Below are positions 18,811 through 29,370 of a DNA stretch of 64,000 nucleotides, one piece after another. A model generated the notes under the pieces. The model had not been told where the DNA came from. It saw only the letters and a list, made by a program, of their open reading frames with translations, and made no database searches. Origin of the DNA: Phaeosaccion multiseriatum (taxonomy: Eukaryota > Ochrophyta, other classes); assembly GCA_965112735.1 (NCBI GenBank), contig OZ218963.1:1488001-1552000 (forward strand). Reading direction: 5' to 3'. The stretch's first letter is position 1. Each line of letters opens with the position of its first letter. The position numbers were made by a program, and so were the translations under genes.

Positions 18811-19023
18811 TGTGGAAAGTCAGTCGTATGTCAGTGGCCCAGGCCTAGGCAACGCAGTGAGAAACGGTGCCCGTTTCTCACTATCCTCCTGTAGGTGGTC
18901 GTTTAGGACAGTGCATAGATAAGCTAATAGATACAAGGCCGGCTGTCAGGCTAGCTTTGGGGTGCTGCTACCTTATCTGTGTGTCTAGTCCGTTTCGTGG
19001 AGGTCTAAGCACGACTTTCCACA
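18811..19023 (+). repeat. 5' LTR of D1
   Basis: 213 bp. It contains TAATAGAT at 18925, CTTTGGGGT at 18955-18963 (30 bases later), and is followed by ACCCCAAAG (19024-19032), the exact reverse complement: the self-priming layout. Confidence 0.88.
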
Positions 19024-19032
19024 ACCCCAAAG

Positions 19033-19622
19033 CTGAGAAAGAGAGACGGCAGCAGGCGCAACAAGCTGCCTTGGCTGAGGAAGCTCAGCGCAAGCTGCAA
19101 GAGGTACACACGCAGGCTCAAGCGGAGAGCACGCGGGTACAGCAAGTGCGGGACTGGCAAGAGCGGGAGGACGCACTGCGGGCTGTGGCTCAGCCTGTAG
19201 TGCGGGTGAATGGCGTTCTCAGTGGTCTTGGTTCCACTACCGAAGTTGGTGCGCGGCCAAAGAGGAGGGGGCGGCGGTCGAAGAAGCGCAAGGTAAGGCC
19301 CGACGGGGTCAGGGATCCGGCAGAGCGGCAGCTTGAGGAGGAGCGCCAGTGGCAGCAGGAGATGGACGCGATGAAGTGTGATCCGGCAAGGCAGCGCCGG
19401 TGGCAGCAGGAGATTGCAGCGGATCGTCCGGCCTGGTTGGACCGGCCTCCTCTCTCTCTGAAGGATCGGATGCAGCAAGTGGAAGCGGCGCAGGCGCGGC
19501 TGCAGAAGCTGATGGACGAGAAGGCGGCCCAGCTGCTGGCGACGGAGCAGGCCGCGCATGGAGTGCCTCGTACGGTTGCAACGCTGGGACAGCAGGTGAC
19601 GGTGGGGACGAGCCAGCGCTAG
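19033..19622 (+). pseudogene. C-terminal fragment of D-type Gag-like protein
   Basis: An open frame enters from the LTR and ends TAG at 19620-19622. It encodes a charged coiled-coil region (QQAQQAALAEEAQRKLQEV…), a basic patch (KRRGRRSKKRK) that could bind nucleic acid, and a Gln/Arg-rich tail. It lacks the N-terminal domain and zinc knuckle found in D2, so it is an internal-deletion derivative. It keeps 38 bases that D2 has lost near 21741. Confidence 0.7.
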
Positions 19623-19888
19623 CGCAGCCGTGCGCAGCCACGGAGGGTGAGTTTGAGGCCTTGGGCTTTCTCACCCTGCCGTGGCAGGTGTGTGGCAGGG
19701 TGACCTGTGGAGTAACACGTCACACACTGGTGGGTGAGTTTTGCATATTTCTCATCCGGTTTTTTTGGAAGCAGCATAAAGGGGTTTGCTACAGTGTAGC
19801 TTCAGTAGGTGAAAACGCTTGAGTTGCGTGGGGACACGCAACAGTCTTGTCAGGGGAGTGTTAGAAGTGCAGGGATGGCTGACGGGGA

Positions 19889-20101
19889 TGTGGAAAGTCA
19901 GTCGTATGTCAGTGGCCCAGGCCTAGGCAACGCAGTGAGAAACGGTGCCCGTTTCTCACTATCCTCCTGTAGGTGGTCGTTTAGGACAGTGCATAGATAA
20001 GCTAATAGATACAAGGCCTGCTGTCAGGCTAGCTTTGGGGTGCTGCTACCTTATCTGTGTGTCTAGTCCGTTTCGTGGAGGTCTAAGCACGACTTTCCAC
20101 A
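19889..20101 (+). repeat. 3' LTR of D1
   Basis: 213 bp, nearly identical to 18811-19023, preceded by GGCTGACGGGGA. Followed by ACCCCAAAG (20102-20110), which normally follows a 5' LTR; this suggests the LTR also serves as the left end of the next unit. Confidence 0.85.
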
Positions 20102-20110
20102 ACCCCAAAG

Positions 20111-20251
20111 ATCCTCCTGTAGGTGGTCGTTTAGGACAGTGCATAGAAAAGCTAATAGATACAAGGCCGGCTGTCAGGCTAGCTTTGGGGTGCTGCTACC
20201 TTATCTGTGTGTCTAGTCCGTTTCGTGGAGGTCTAAGCACGACTTTCCACA
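20111..20251 (+). repeat. Partial D LTR
   Basis: Lacks about the first 72 bases (starts ATCCTCCTGTAGG) but keeps CTTTGGGGT and the TTTCCACA end. Followed again by ACCCCAAAG. The tandem LTR-site-LTR structure points to unequal recombination or a two-LTR circle intermediate. Confidence 0.85.
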
Positions 20252-20261
20252 ACCCCAAAGC

Positions 20262-20867
20262 TCGAAGACAGTTTGGCACTTGACCAATAGGCTCAGCAGA
20301 GGGAGACTTTGAGTTCATCGTGCGCTAGACTAGCACGTGGACGTTTTTGGTTAGTGTCCAAGGCACGGACACGCCACAGCTTGCTCCGTCAGGGGCGTTT
20401 AGCTTAATTAGCTTTGCTTGGCTTGGCTTTGCTTGGGAACCGGTGGGAGAATTTATTTGTGGGAGAATTTATTGCTTGGCTTTGAAAGAGTGGCACAGCA
20501 GCGCTACCGTGGATCGGCAGCAAGAGGTAGCTAGGGATATTGCAAGGAGCAGCTGCAGGGGCAGCAGCAGGAGGCACGGAAGGATTGGCGCGCAGCTGCA
20601 GGGGCAGCAGCAAAGGATTGGATACAGCAGCTGCAGGGGCAGCAGCAGGAGGCACGGGTATCCGCTATACTTAATCAGAGGGGACCGCTGATTTAGAGGT
20701 TAGCGGCAGGAGATACAGCAGGCTTGGCTGGAGAGGCAGGGGGCGCAGCAGCAGGTGTTGGATACCGCAGCAGCTGCAGAGGCAGCAGCAGCAGCAGCAG
20801 GCACGGATATCAGGCATAATTAGGCACGCTCGGAGGGAGCAGCTGCAGGGGCGCAGCAAGAGGGAAG
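20262..20867 (+). other. Leader of D2 with GCAGCTGCAGGGGCAGCAGC repeats
   Basis: The unit AGCTGCAGGGGCAGCAGCAGGAGGCACGG recurs irregularly (about 20550, 20590, 20630, 20770, 20840). No open frame of note. It may be a structured packaging or translation leader. Confidence 0.5.
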
Positions 20868-22104
20868 ATGCCGGCATGGCGCGGCGATCGGCTGGCACAG
20901 AGTAAGCGTACTGGCTGGTCCCAGGAGGAACCGATGGGGGATCACGACATGGTCAATCGGTTGATGGAGGAGCTGCATGGAATCAGGATGGACCTTGCAG
21001 CACTTCCGGTGCTACTGGGCCAGCTATTGGGTCGGGATCCAAGGCAGCAGTCGGAGGTGCAGGTAGCTGCTGCACAGGTGGGGTCGGGCAGCAAGCAGAA
21101 ACGATCTAAGGTCGACTGTGGGGCAGGGCAAGTCTTTTCGTGCTTTCACTGCAAGAAGGAGCACTGTCTCTCTCGCTGCCCTACCGAACCGACCACCGGA
21201 GCCATGGTGAGGAAGATGGTGGATGCAGGGAAGCGGTACGGCTTGGGTACAGCTTCCCAGGTGGTGGTGACGCTTGTGCAGCGCACTGAGCAATACAAGC
21301 GCGTCCTTGCTCAGCTGGTGAAGGCCGTGACGACGACAGGGCAGGCAGCACAGCGCAGAGCCTCGAAGGAGTTGCAGACGCTAGAGCTGACGGTGGCGGC
21401 CGCGGCGCAGTCTCGGCTTCGGGTGGCGCAAGCGCAGGCTCAGGAGGAGCAGGTAGAGCAGGCTGGCGTCACGCTTGCAGAGGGGTCAGTGTCTGCTGCG
21501 GTCCTCGAGCGGGAGCGGCAGGAGCGCGAGTCTGTTTGGCTGGAGGAGGAACAGTTGGAGCGGGCGCGTGTGTGTGCGGCTCAGGAGCGGGTGGAGAGGC
21601 GCCGCGTCGGGGAGAAAGAGAGACGGCAGCAGGCGCAACAAGCTGCCTTGGCTGAGGAAGCTCAGCGCAAGCTGCAAGAGGTACACACGCAGGCTCAAGC
21701 GGAGAGCACGCGGGCACAGCAAGTGCGGGACTGGCAAGAGCCTGTGGCATGGTGTTCTCAGTGGTCTTGGTTCCACTACCGAAGTTGGTGCGCGGCCAAA
21801 GAGGAGGGGGCGGCGGTCGAAGAAGCGCAAGGTAAGGCCCGACGGGGTCAGGGATCCGGCAGAGCGGCAGCTTGAGGAGGAGCGCCAGTGGCAGCAGGAG
21901 ATTGACGCGATGAAGTGTGATCCGGCAAGGCAGCGCCGGTGGCAGCAGGAGTTTAAAGCGAATCCTCCGGACGGGTGGGACGGGACTCCTCACTCTCTGA
22001 AGGATCGGCTGCAGCAATTGGAAACGGAGCGGGCCGCGCAGGGAGTGCCTCGTACGGTTGCAAAGCTGGGACAGCAGGTGACGGTGGGGACGAGCCAGCG
22101 CTAG
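20868..22104 (+). pseudogene. Gag-like protein of D2 (frameshifted)
   Basis: ATG at 20868. An N-terminal helical region (NRLMEELHGIRMDLAALPVLLGQLLG) is followed by a CX2CX3HX4C knuckle at residues 92-104 (CFHC…H….C), the same short spacing as in element A. Long coiled coil follows. Near 21741 a 38-base deletion relative to D1 shifts the frame; the authentic C-terminus continues in the +1 frame to TAG at 22102-22104. It would have coated the element's RNA. Confidence 0.78.
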
Positions 22105-22373
22105 CGCAGTCGTGCGCAGCCACGGAGGGTGAGTTTGAGGCCTTGGGCTTTCTCACCCTGCCGTGGCAGGTGTGTGGAAGGGTGACTTGTGGAGTGCCAA
22201 GTCACACACACACTGGTGGGTGAGTTTTGCATATTTCTCATCCGGTTTTTTGGAAGCAGCATAAAAGGTTTTGCTACAGTCGAGCTTCAGTAGGCGAAAA
22301 CGCCTGAGTTGCGTTGGGACACGCAACAGTCTTGTCAGGGGAGTGTTAGAAGTGCAGGGATGGCTGACGGGGA

Positions 22374-22586
22374 TGTGGAAAGTCAGTCGTATGTCAGTGG
22401 CCCAGGCCTAGGCAACGCAGTGAGAAACGGTGCCCGTTTCTCACTATCCTCCTGTAGGTGGTCGTTTAGGACAGTGCATAGATAAGCTAATAGATACAAG
22501 GCCGGCTGTCAGGCTAGCTTTGGGGTGCTGCTACCTTATCTGTGTGTCTAGTCCGTTTCGTGGAGGTCTAAGCACGACTTTCCACA
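22374..22586 (+). repeat. 3' LTR of D2
   Basis: 213 bp, same ends as the other D LTRs. Followed by TTTGGGACC, with no duplication matching the left junctions. Confidence 0.88.
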
Positions 22587-23385
22587 TTTGGGACCAGAAA
22601 ATAATTTCCCTAATCTTTGCTTTTCCCAAATAAATTCGGGAAGGATTGGCGAGGATGAATAAATTATTTACGATTTAGGACTGGGAAAGTGGGTTTTCCT
22701 CAAATCGCAGACACCCTACTATACCTTCCCCACTATATTTTTCCTCTCTGCCGTTTCTCCGCTTCGTGTACGCCGTCTGTGCCCAAGGTTACGTTCAGAA
22801 AGAAAAAAAGGCTAAGCCCACTATCAATTGGTCATACACACACAACGTGACGAGTCAGCAACTGTCTGAAGGTAGACACACACAATCACACACAGCACAC
22901 ACACGTGTTGTAGATTACCACGCCCACACCGCTTTAGGCTTGCCCTGCGTCAGGAACAGGAGCGCAGGTAGGATTCGAACCCGGTACTACATACTACGAA
23001 GTACAAACATGGTGTTTGTAAAAAAATATAATTAAAAAATAAAACGCTCTGCCACCAAGAGACGTGCGTGGATTTGGGTGTCGGAGCGCGGCATGCCCAC
23101 TGACTTGTCGCCGCGCACGACGCCTACATTCAGAATCGAACCCGCACCCTTAACTGTCGTGTTTCCTTTACGTGTAGTACCCAAAATTCCAATTCCCTCA
23201 TTTTTTCCAGGGGGTCTCACATGCGCATCCTTTTCCTCTCCCATTTTTTTTTTTTTTTTTTCCTTTCTTCTCTACGCCTCCTGCATAGTCCCATTCACCA
23301 GCAACAGCACCATGGCGCCCCCTACTCGACAGAGCAACAAGACGAGCACTCCTACTCAAAGTGGCAAGGAAGCGAGGAGGGGCAG
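22587..23385. other. AT-richer intergenic DNA with tRNA-like boxes
   Basis: No supported protein gene. On the minus strand GGTGGCAGAGCG (about 23060-23048) resembles a pol III A box, and GGGTTCGAATCC (about 22986-22973) a B box, separated by an AT-rich spacer. Another B-box-like GGGTTCGATTC lies in reverse near 23123-23135. The flanking bases do not form a tRNA cloverleaf, so I call these tRNA-like (SINE-like), not tRNA genes. A T17 run lies near 23246-23262. Confidence 0.4.
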
Positions 23386-23452
23386 TGTAAGAAGGCATCC
23401 TTTTGCTAGGCTGGCAGCTATCCACTGAATATTCACGGGGGTAGCTGCCAGC
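23386..23452 (+). repeat. Family-4 foldback arm (partial)
   Basis: TGTAAGAAGGCATCC ... GGTAGCTGCCAGC matches the hairpin at 24390-24480 but lacks the distal part of the second arm. Confidence 0.75.
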
Positions 23453-23607
23453 TGTGGAGTCGTGCACTGAAAGGATGACTACCAATAGCAATAGACCCTA
23501 CCTGCACATAGCAGGAGGTCAGTCGCTATCCACCAGAGGTGGAGCACTCGTGAGAAAACGAAAGGACGAGAGATGAAGTAATATTTTAGGAGATGGAAAG
23601 AACTAAA

Positions 23608-24182
23608 AGGAAACTGAAACTGAACGAAGAAACTGAAACTATGAACTGACGACATTTGTGAGCATACCTCCACAGTCCCCCCTTTGAAAGCATGTGTGCA
23701 TACGCAGACATGATAAGGAAAGAGAAAGAGATGAACACAAATAGGAGGAAAGGAAGTAAGGAAAAGAGGGAAATCCACACAGACTGGCTACACCGACTTG
23801 GGAACAGAACAGATGGAGGGAAAAGCTGCCTCACACAAGGGGGAGGGAAAAAGCGGCCACACAAACAGTCCAGAAACACCAGAGAGTAGAGAGAATTAGC
23901 CCTAGCTACACCGACTTGGGAACAGAACAGATGGAGGGAAAAGCTGCCTCACACAAGGGGGAGGGAAAAAGCGGCCTCACAAACAGTCTAGAAACACCAG
24001 AGGGTAGGGAGAATTATTTCAGGGCACATTGGTACTCAGAAGGTATAGGAAAGAGTCCGAGGGAAACAGAAGAAGATTAGAAGTGAGGAGAGTAACGGTC
24101 ACGGAGAAAGGTGACAGGAAACTGAAACTGAACGAAGAAACTGAAACTATGAACTGACGACATTTGTGAGCATACCTCCACA
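23608..24182 (+). repeat. Dispersed 67-bp direct repeat
   Basis: A block AGGAAACTGAAACTGAACG ... CATACCTCCACA occurs at 23608-23674 and again at 24116-24182 with little or no change. Between them is a separate 118-bp tandem duplication. Confidence 0.8.
23787..24018 (+). repeat. 118-bp tandem duplication
   Basis: Two adjacent copies beginning GCTACACCGACTTGGG at 23787 and 23905 are nearly identical, so the duplication is recent. No coding frame. Confidence 0.85.
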
Positions 24183-24184
24183 CA

Positions 24185-24776
24185 GCCCAGCAAAAGGATG
24201 CCTTCTTACATGCCTGTCAGTTAAGGTCGATCCTTCCCCCCCCTCCGAAAACTCCTCCGAAAACCTTGGGGGGGTAACTACCTAGGATTTCTCCCACACC
24301 GAGCCCGTTACCTCGAATTTCAGTGTCATGGCCAACTTTCGCCCTCGGAAATTTTCTCACCATCCTCAGAATCGAACCCCGTCTGGGCATGTAAGAAAGC
24401 ATCCTTTTGCTAGGCTGGCAGCTATCCACTGAATATTCACGGGGGTAGCTGCCAGCCTAGCAAAAGGATGCCTTCTTACATGCCCAGACGGGGTTCGATT
24501 CTGTGAATGGTGAGAAAATTTCCGAGGGCGAAAGTTGGGCATGACACTGAAATTCGAGGTAACGGGCTCGGTGTGGGAGAAATCCTAGGTAGTTACTGTG
24601 CTGGCGCAATACTAGAGGTTCAGGATAATAAGACGTTATCTGAACTTAGCACATTTCCCCCCCAAGGTTTTCGGAGGTTTTTCGGAGGGGGGGGAAGGAT
24701 CGACCTTAACTGACAGGCATGTAAGAAGGCATCCTTTTGCTAGGCTGGCAGCTACCCCCGTGAATATTCAGTGGAT
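24185..24776. mobile_element. Family-4 foldback element, large inverted repeat
   Basis: Arms of about 240 bp (24187-24422 against about 24455-24755) pair around a 91-bp hairpin (24390-24480, TGTAAGAAAGC ... CTTCTTACA). The right arm holds about 60 extra bases (GTGCTGGCGCAATAC…). The internal module carries GGTTCGATTC (24492-24501), a B-box-like motif. A half hairpin closes the right end at 24720-24776. As RNA or single-stranded DNA this would form a very long stem. Confidence 0.75.
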
Positions 24777-25088
24777 CATCTTCAGCGCTGGAAAAACGCC
24801 CTCAAAACGAAAATTGAAATGGCCACTCCGGGGCGTCCTCACCACCTCCGGTACCTGGATCGATGTACTTTCAAGCATGCAGAAACGCCCTGCGGCAAGA
24901 AGACAAGAGTGACACTGACTATCGCACCCAGTGGAACCAGTCCAGGAAGGAGCAGAAGCGCTATGGCAGCGTGTGCTCTAGCTAAGGAGCAGCCACGTCC
25001 AAGAGACGGAGGATGAACTTCTTGCGGAACGAATGGAACAGGCCAACATCAAGACGCCGCCGGCAAAGAGGAGCGAGATACGGCATCG

Positions 25089-26179
25089 GTGGGCTTCGCT
25101 GGTGAAGGGGTCCAAGTGCGTATTACTCTCCCAAGGGTGTATCAGAGTCCGCGCGCAGCAAAGAAGAGGAAGCTCCGAGACGGCGATTGGGGGAAGGAGG
25201 GTCCAGCTGAGGATACGGCCGGCATGCTCTTCACAGAGGCCGCAAAGAAAAGCAGAGAAGCTGCGGAGGCGAGGGAGAGGCAAGAGGCAGCAAGCAAGAA
25301 AGCAGAGGGTCTTGCGGAGAAGCGCACAGGCCCTAAAACGGCGAGGAATGCAGCCTCAGAAGCGGAGCAGGGGGTGACGCAGCAGCACAGCAGCAGGAGC
25401 AAAGCCTTTCTTCTGCGACCAGGTGGAGTACTACGAGGGCGACGCCGAGCTTGCTGCGCTTCACTACGAGCTGTGCACCTACAAGGCGGCTTGTGTGAAG
25501 GGAGCCTGTGACGACTGCAAGGCCGGCGTGAAGGGTATCCCCCATTGTGAGTACAGCGACGGAAACTACACGCACACGGTGCAGGTGAAAGAGTGGGCGC
25601 CAGTGGTGACAGCAGAAGGGAAGAAGCACGACCGGCAGAACGTGCTTGTGGAGATGACTGTGGCCGAGCTCTTTGGGAGGGCCGAGCTGTGCCTCCGGCA
25701 GAAGTACATCCAGCATCATGTCGCGACGAAGGTGCAGAGGCTTACTGCCGAGGTGAGTCTGAAGCGACTCAAGCCCCATCAGATCATAATGGGGATGGAC
25801 TTTTCGGAGAAGCATAAGCTCAGCGGTACGTCAGAGCAAGAGGGGCGCTCACTTCTCTACCCTCCCGTCCTCCCCCCACCCTTCCTCCCTCCTCTCCCCC
25901 CTCCCCTGCTCCCTCCTTTCCCTTCCTAATGTATTCGTGTGTTTCTCTCCTGCTCTCGCTTTCATCAGGCGCGTTCTCTGTGACCTGTGGCACATGTCCG
26001 TACGCGACGCTCATGATTTGCTACGTGCACTGCAACCCCAGGATGTGGGGGGGGAAGCCCGTCCATGACGTGCACGCTCAGATTTTCATCTCCGACGACT
26101 CCCTTCAAGACCAAGCCTTCCATGAGCACTGCTCCAGCCTCATGCATCAGGAGTACAAGGGATACTTCGAAAAGCACGG
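25089..26179 (+). pseudogene. Truncated transposase-like gene of unknown family
   Basis: Coding signal runs from about 25140 with a frame change near 25400. A Lys/Glu-rich stretch is followed by a Cys-containing region (C-x6-C-x3-C-x2-C) and VQVKEWAPV. An intron 25826-25968 (CG|GTACGT ... CATCAG|GC, pyrimidine-rich) joins in frame at MGMDFSEKHKLSG to AFSVTCGTCPYATLM, then HDVHAQIFISDD. The DFSE and ISDD blocks resemble, from memory, an uncharacterised transposase-like family of invertebrates with an RNase H-fold; the match is tentative. The gene is cut at 26180 by a foldback element, and a piece of the last exon recurs in reverse at 27814-27897. Confidence 0.4.
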
Positions 26180-26469
26180 TGTTAGAAGTCGTGCTTTTGC
26201 TAGACTGGTACCTACCCTCTGAATTCAGACCGGGAGGTACCAGTCTAGCAAAAGCACGACTTCTAACAAGCCCATTGCTAGAAGACGAACCCCCCCCCCC
26301 CCCCGCACATAGTGGAGAGAAGTAACTCGCAGTCTGGGAATCAGACTAATGGGTCAGCAAGCCAGCAAGCCGGTACCAGTTTTCGCCGAAAAACACGCTT
26401 TTTTCACAAGCTACAGCCAGGGTTCGAACTCGCAATTGCCTTGTTAGAAGTCGTGCTTTTGCTAGACTG
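26180..26469 (+). mobile_element. Family-1 foldback element (right arm interrupted)
   Basis: An 89-bp hairpin (26180-26268, TGTTAGAAGTCGTGC ... GACTTCTAACA) is followed by a module with a C14 run, CAGTCTGGGAATCAGACTAATGGG and GGTTCGAACT (26421-26430), then the start of a second hairpin arm at 26442. That arm is interrupted at 26470 by a family-2 element. Confidence 0.85.
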
Positions 26470-26739
26470 TGTAGCCTTTCTGAAGGCAATACAATTGCGC
26501 AATACTAATCTAAGTGGGTAGTGTAGCCTTTCTGAAGGCAATAAAGATTTCTCCCACTCTCGGGTTCGATTCTCATCTGAGCTCTCTCTGCTACTATTTT
26601 CCTGTGGACTTGAGGTACTCATAGGACTTCTATATATTTTCCTGTGGACTTGGTGTACCCATAGGACTTCTACATCTTCTTGGATGGGTATCGATACCCT
26701 TGAATGGGCGATATTTTTATTGCCTTCAGAAAGGCTACA
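26470..26739 (+). mobile_element. Family-2 foldback element nested in family-1 arm
   Basis: 270 bp with inverted ends TGTAGCCTTTCTGAAGGCAAT / ATTGCCTTCAGAAAGGCTACA and a 4-bp duplication ACTG (26466-26469, 26740-26743). It contains half of the TTGCGCAA palindrome, GGTTCGATTC (26563-26572), and two near copies of TTTTCCTGTGGACTTG. Confidence 0.92.
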
Positions 26740-27109
26740 ACTGGGACCTACCCTCAAGGAAAATATTTTGACCGAGCATTTTCCTTCATCCCAAATGGCC
26801 TCTTCTCGTCCCCCGTTACCCGTACAACTTTCTATACCGACTAAGGACATCTTGATCTTTCATTTTGTACGAGAGATGCATGGGTCATCTCCGACGGGAT
26901 CACCTGCTTTTGGGCCTCCAAAGTTTAAGACCCACTTTAGTGGGTCTTGTAGACCCACTTTTGTGGGTCTTCAATTTGGTTTAGGGATATAGCGCTCCCT
27001 CACTTTCTTCATGAGAGATTGTGCCTTCTCCAACTCTGTCCAGGCTGCCAATTCCTCTGTCAATACCTCCAGTTCTTTCGCGTAAGCAGCTAACTGCCGC
27101 TCCGATTCG
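26740..27109. other. Unassigned DNA between foldback elements
   Basis: No supported gene. At about 26926-26972 two hairpin-forming words AGACCCACTTTAGTGGGTCT and AGACCCACTTTTGTGGGTCT stand side by side. The remainder may be leftover arm and flanking sequence. Confidence 0.4.
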
Positions 27110-27326
27110 TGTTGCCTTTATATGCGCAATACTAATCTAAGTGGGTAGTGTAGCCTATATAAAGGCAACAAAAATCTCTACCACTCTCGGGTTCAATTCC
27201 CATCTGAGCATTCTAAGCTACTATTTTCCTGTGGACTTGAGGCAACCATAGGACTTCAACAACTTCTTGGATGGGTATCGATACCCTTGAATGGGCGATA
27301 TTTTTGTTGCCTTTATGTAGGCTACA
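27110..27326 (+). mobile_element. Family-2 foldback element
   Basis: 217 bp, starts TGTTGCCTTTATATG, ends GTAGGCTACA, target duplication TTCG (27106-27109, 27327-27330). The B-box-like motif is GGTTCAATTC (27189-27198). One half of the palindromic core is deleted compared with the 47973 copy. Confidence 0.9.
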
Positions 27327-27435
27327 TTCGCTTTCATTGTCAGGAACGGCTGTCTCTCCAACCGTTCCTTCTTTCAGCTCGGAAGAGAAGGTTTGCACCT
27401 TTGACTTGTAGCTCAAACAAATCAGAGAGCTGCTG

Positions 27436-27813
27436 TGTTAGAAGTCGTGCTTTTGCTAGACTGGTACCTCCCGGTCTGAATTAGACTGGTACCTACCCTC
27501 TGAATTCAGACCGGGAGGTACCAGTCTAGCAAAAGCACGAGTTCTAACAAGCCCATTGCTAGAAGTCGACCCCCCCCCCCCCCACCGCACATAGTGGAGA
27601 GAAGTAATTCGCAGTCTGGGAATCAGACTAATGGGTCAGCAAGCCAGCAAGCCGGTACCAGTTTTCGCCGAAAAACACGCTTTTCTCACAAGCTACAGCC
27701 AGGGTTCGAACTCGCAATGGCCTTGTTAGAAGTCGTGCTTTTGCTAGACTGGTACCTACCCTCTGAATTCAGACCGGGTAGGTACCAGTCTAGCAAAAGC
27801 ACGACTTCTAACA
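27436..27813 (+). mobile_element. Family-1 foldback element (both arms)
   Basis: Left hairpin 27436-27548 (with a 24-bp internal repeat of the arm), internal module with a poly-C run and GGTTCGAACT near 27713, right hairpin 27727-27813. Complete build: hairpin, B-box module, hairpin. Direct repeat of the module at 26269-26440. Confidence 0.88.
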
Positions 27814-27897
27814 CCGTGCTTTTCGAAGTATCCCTTGTACTCCTGATGCATGAGGCTGGAGCAGTGCTCATGGAAGGCTTGGTCTTGAAGGGAGTCC
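27814..27897 (-). pseudogene. Inverted copy of transposase-like exon end
   Basis: Reverse complement of about 26096-26179 (ACTCCCTTCAAGACC ... AAAAGCACGG), ending at the same base against a family-1 hairpin. The two copies face each other across 1.6 kb of foldback DNA, consistent with an inversion or inverted duplication driven by the repeats. Confidence 0.8.
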
Positions 27898-27962
27898 CCG
27901 GAGAGGAGAGGAGACCTCCAAGTTTTTGACGCTTCTTCAAGCAAGGAGGACACAGGGCTTTA

Positions 27963-28770
<808 letters not shown>

Positions 28771-29010
28771 GGGAAAGGGTGGAGCGCCGCTTAAAAAAGA
28801 GTTTGTACAACGTTACGGATACGAGAAGTTGGGATGGCTGGCACTCCATCTCACCTTTTCTTCCCCTCCCTTCTTGTGTAATTCTAAACTTCGGTAAAGC
28901 TCTCGAGCCAACGAAGGTGCCCACAACGCTCTCTTCCCTTGCTCGCGCTCCTAAGTGCCCACAACTCGCTTCCCTTCCTCCCCCTCTCAATTCAGGTCCT
29001 AAAAAGTGTA
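28771..29010. other. Space between SelO start and a plus-strand exon
   Basis: Would contain the SelO promoter on the minus strand. A pyrimidine-rich stretch ending CAATTCAG (28978-28995) looks like a splice acceptor for a plus-strand gene. No other feature seen. Confidence 0.35.
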
Positions 29011-29107
29011 GCTACGTATGTTACGCTTTGTATCTTTGCGCGACTACACGCTGATTGTGGCCGATGAAAGCCATACCCATTTTATATATGAATACATGGA
29101 CGCAATG
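29011..29107 (+). pseudogene. Possible host exon cut by element B
   Basis: Open frame with ATG at 29018 encoding LRFVSLRDYTLIVADE and IYEYMDAM, of normal protein composition, followed by a consensus donor (ATG|GTGAGT at 29108). Element B inserted 15 bases into the presumed intron. After B, a pyrimidine tract and acceptor (47400-47489) lead to an exon, itself cut by E at 47511 and resuming at 52597, that encodes LECIIERSKSWIGKSIA in a compatible frame. I do not recognise the protein. Confidence 0.35.
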
Positions 29108-29122
29108 GTGAGTAGCAAGACG

Positions 29123-29370
29123 TGTGGTAGATTGTCCTGCCTGAGGGTTTCCGGTCACACATTCTGGGGTATAATAAGAATGTCGGTTTCCTAGGCACGC
29201 CCCGAGGGGGATCAACGGCTCTGGCGTTTCACCCTCCTCTTCGTGGGCACAAGCTTTGCATCAGCAAGTAGTAGAGATATATTATCAATACGGACACTGA
29301 CGCCCCACCATAGGCGCAGCATATACTTAGTCCAAACCCCGCAACGTTTCTACTATCTTAGCTTAGCACA
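29123..29370 (+). repeat. 5' LTR of element B
   Basis: 248 bp, followed by the palindrome GAACTAGTTC (29371-29380) as in A. Confidence 0.95.

Larger units (their letters stand above)
18811..20101 (+). mobile_element. LTR element D1 (Gag-remnant only)
   Basis: 213-bp LTRs (18811-19023, 19889-20101) with inverted ends TGTGGAAAGTC/GACTTTCCACA. The internal part is 865 bp and encodes only the C-terminal part of the D2 protein. I see no matching target duplication (left CATG), so the junction with C may reflect recombination between D copies. The region before the 3' LTR is shared with D2 and, in reverse, with the TRIM. Confidence 0.85.
20252..22586 (+). mobile_element. LTR element D2 (non-autonomous, Gag-like only)
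   Basis: From the partial LTR to a full 213-bp LTR at 22374-22586. It carries a 600-base leader and one Gag-like gene, with no protease, RT or integrase. It probably uses enzymes of C/F-type elements, with which it shares the self-priming layout. Confidence 0.82.

Noticed and set aside
18811-22586. D1-D2 as a single element with outer LTRs and a TSD
   Set aside because: Flanks CATG and TTTG do not match, and internal LTRs show at least two units.
22973-23062. tRNA gene on the minus strand
   Set aside because: A-box and B-box-like words are present, but the acceptor, anticodon and T stems do not pair.
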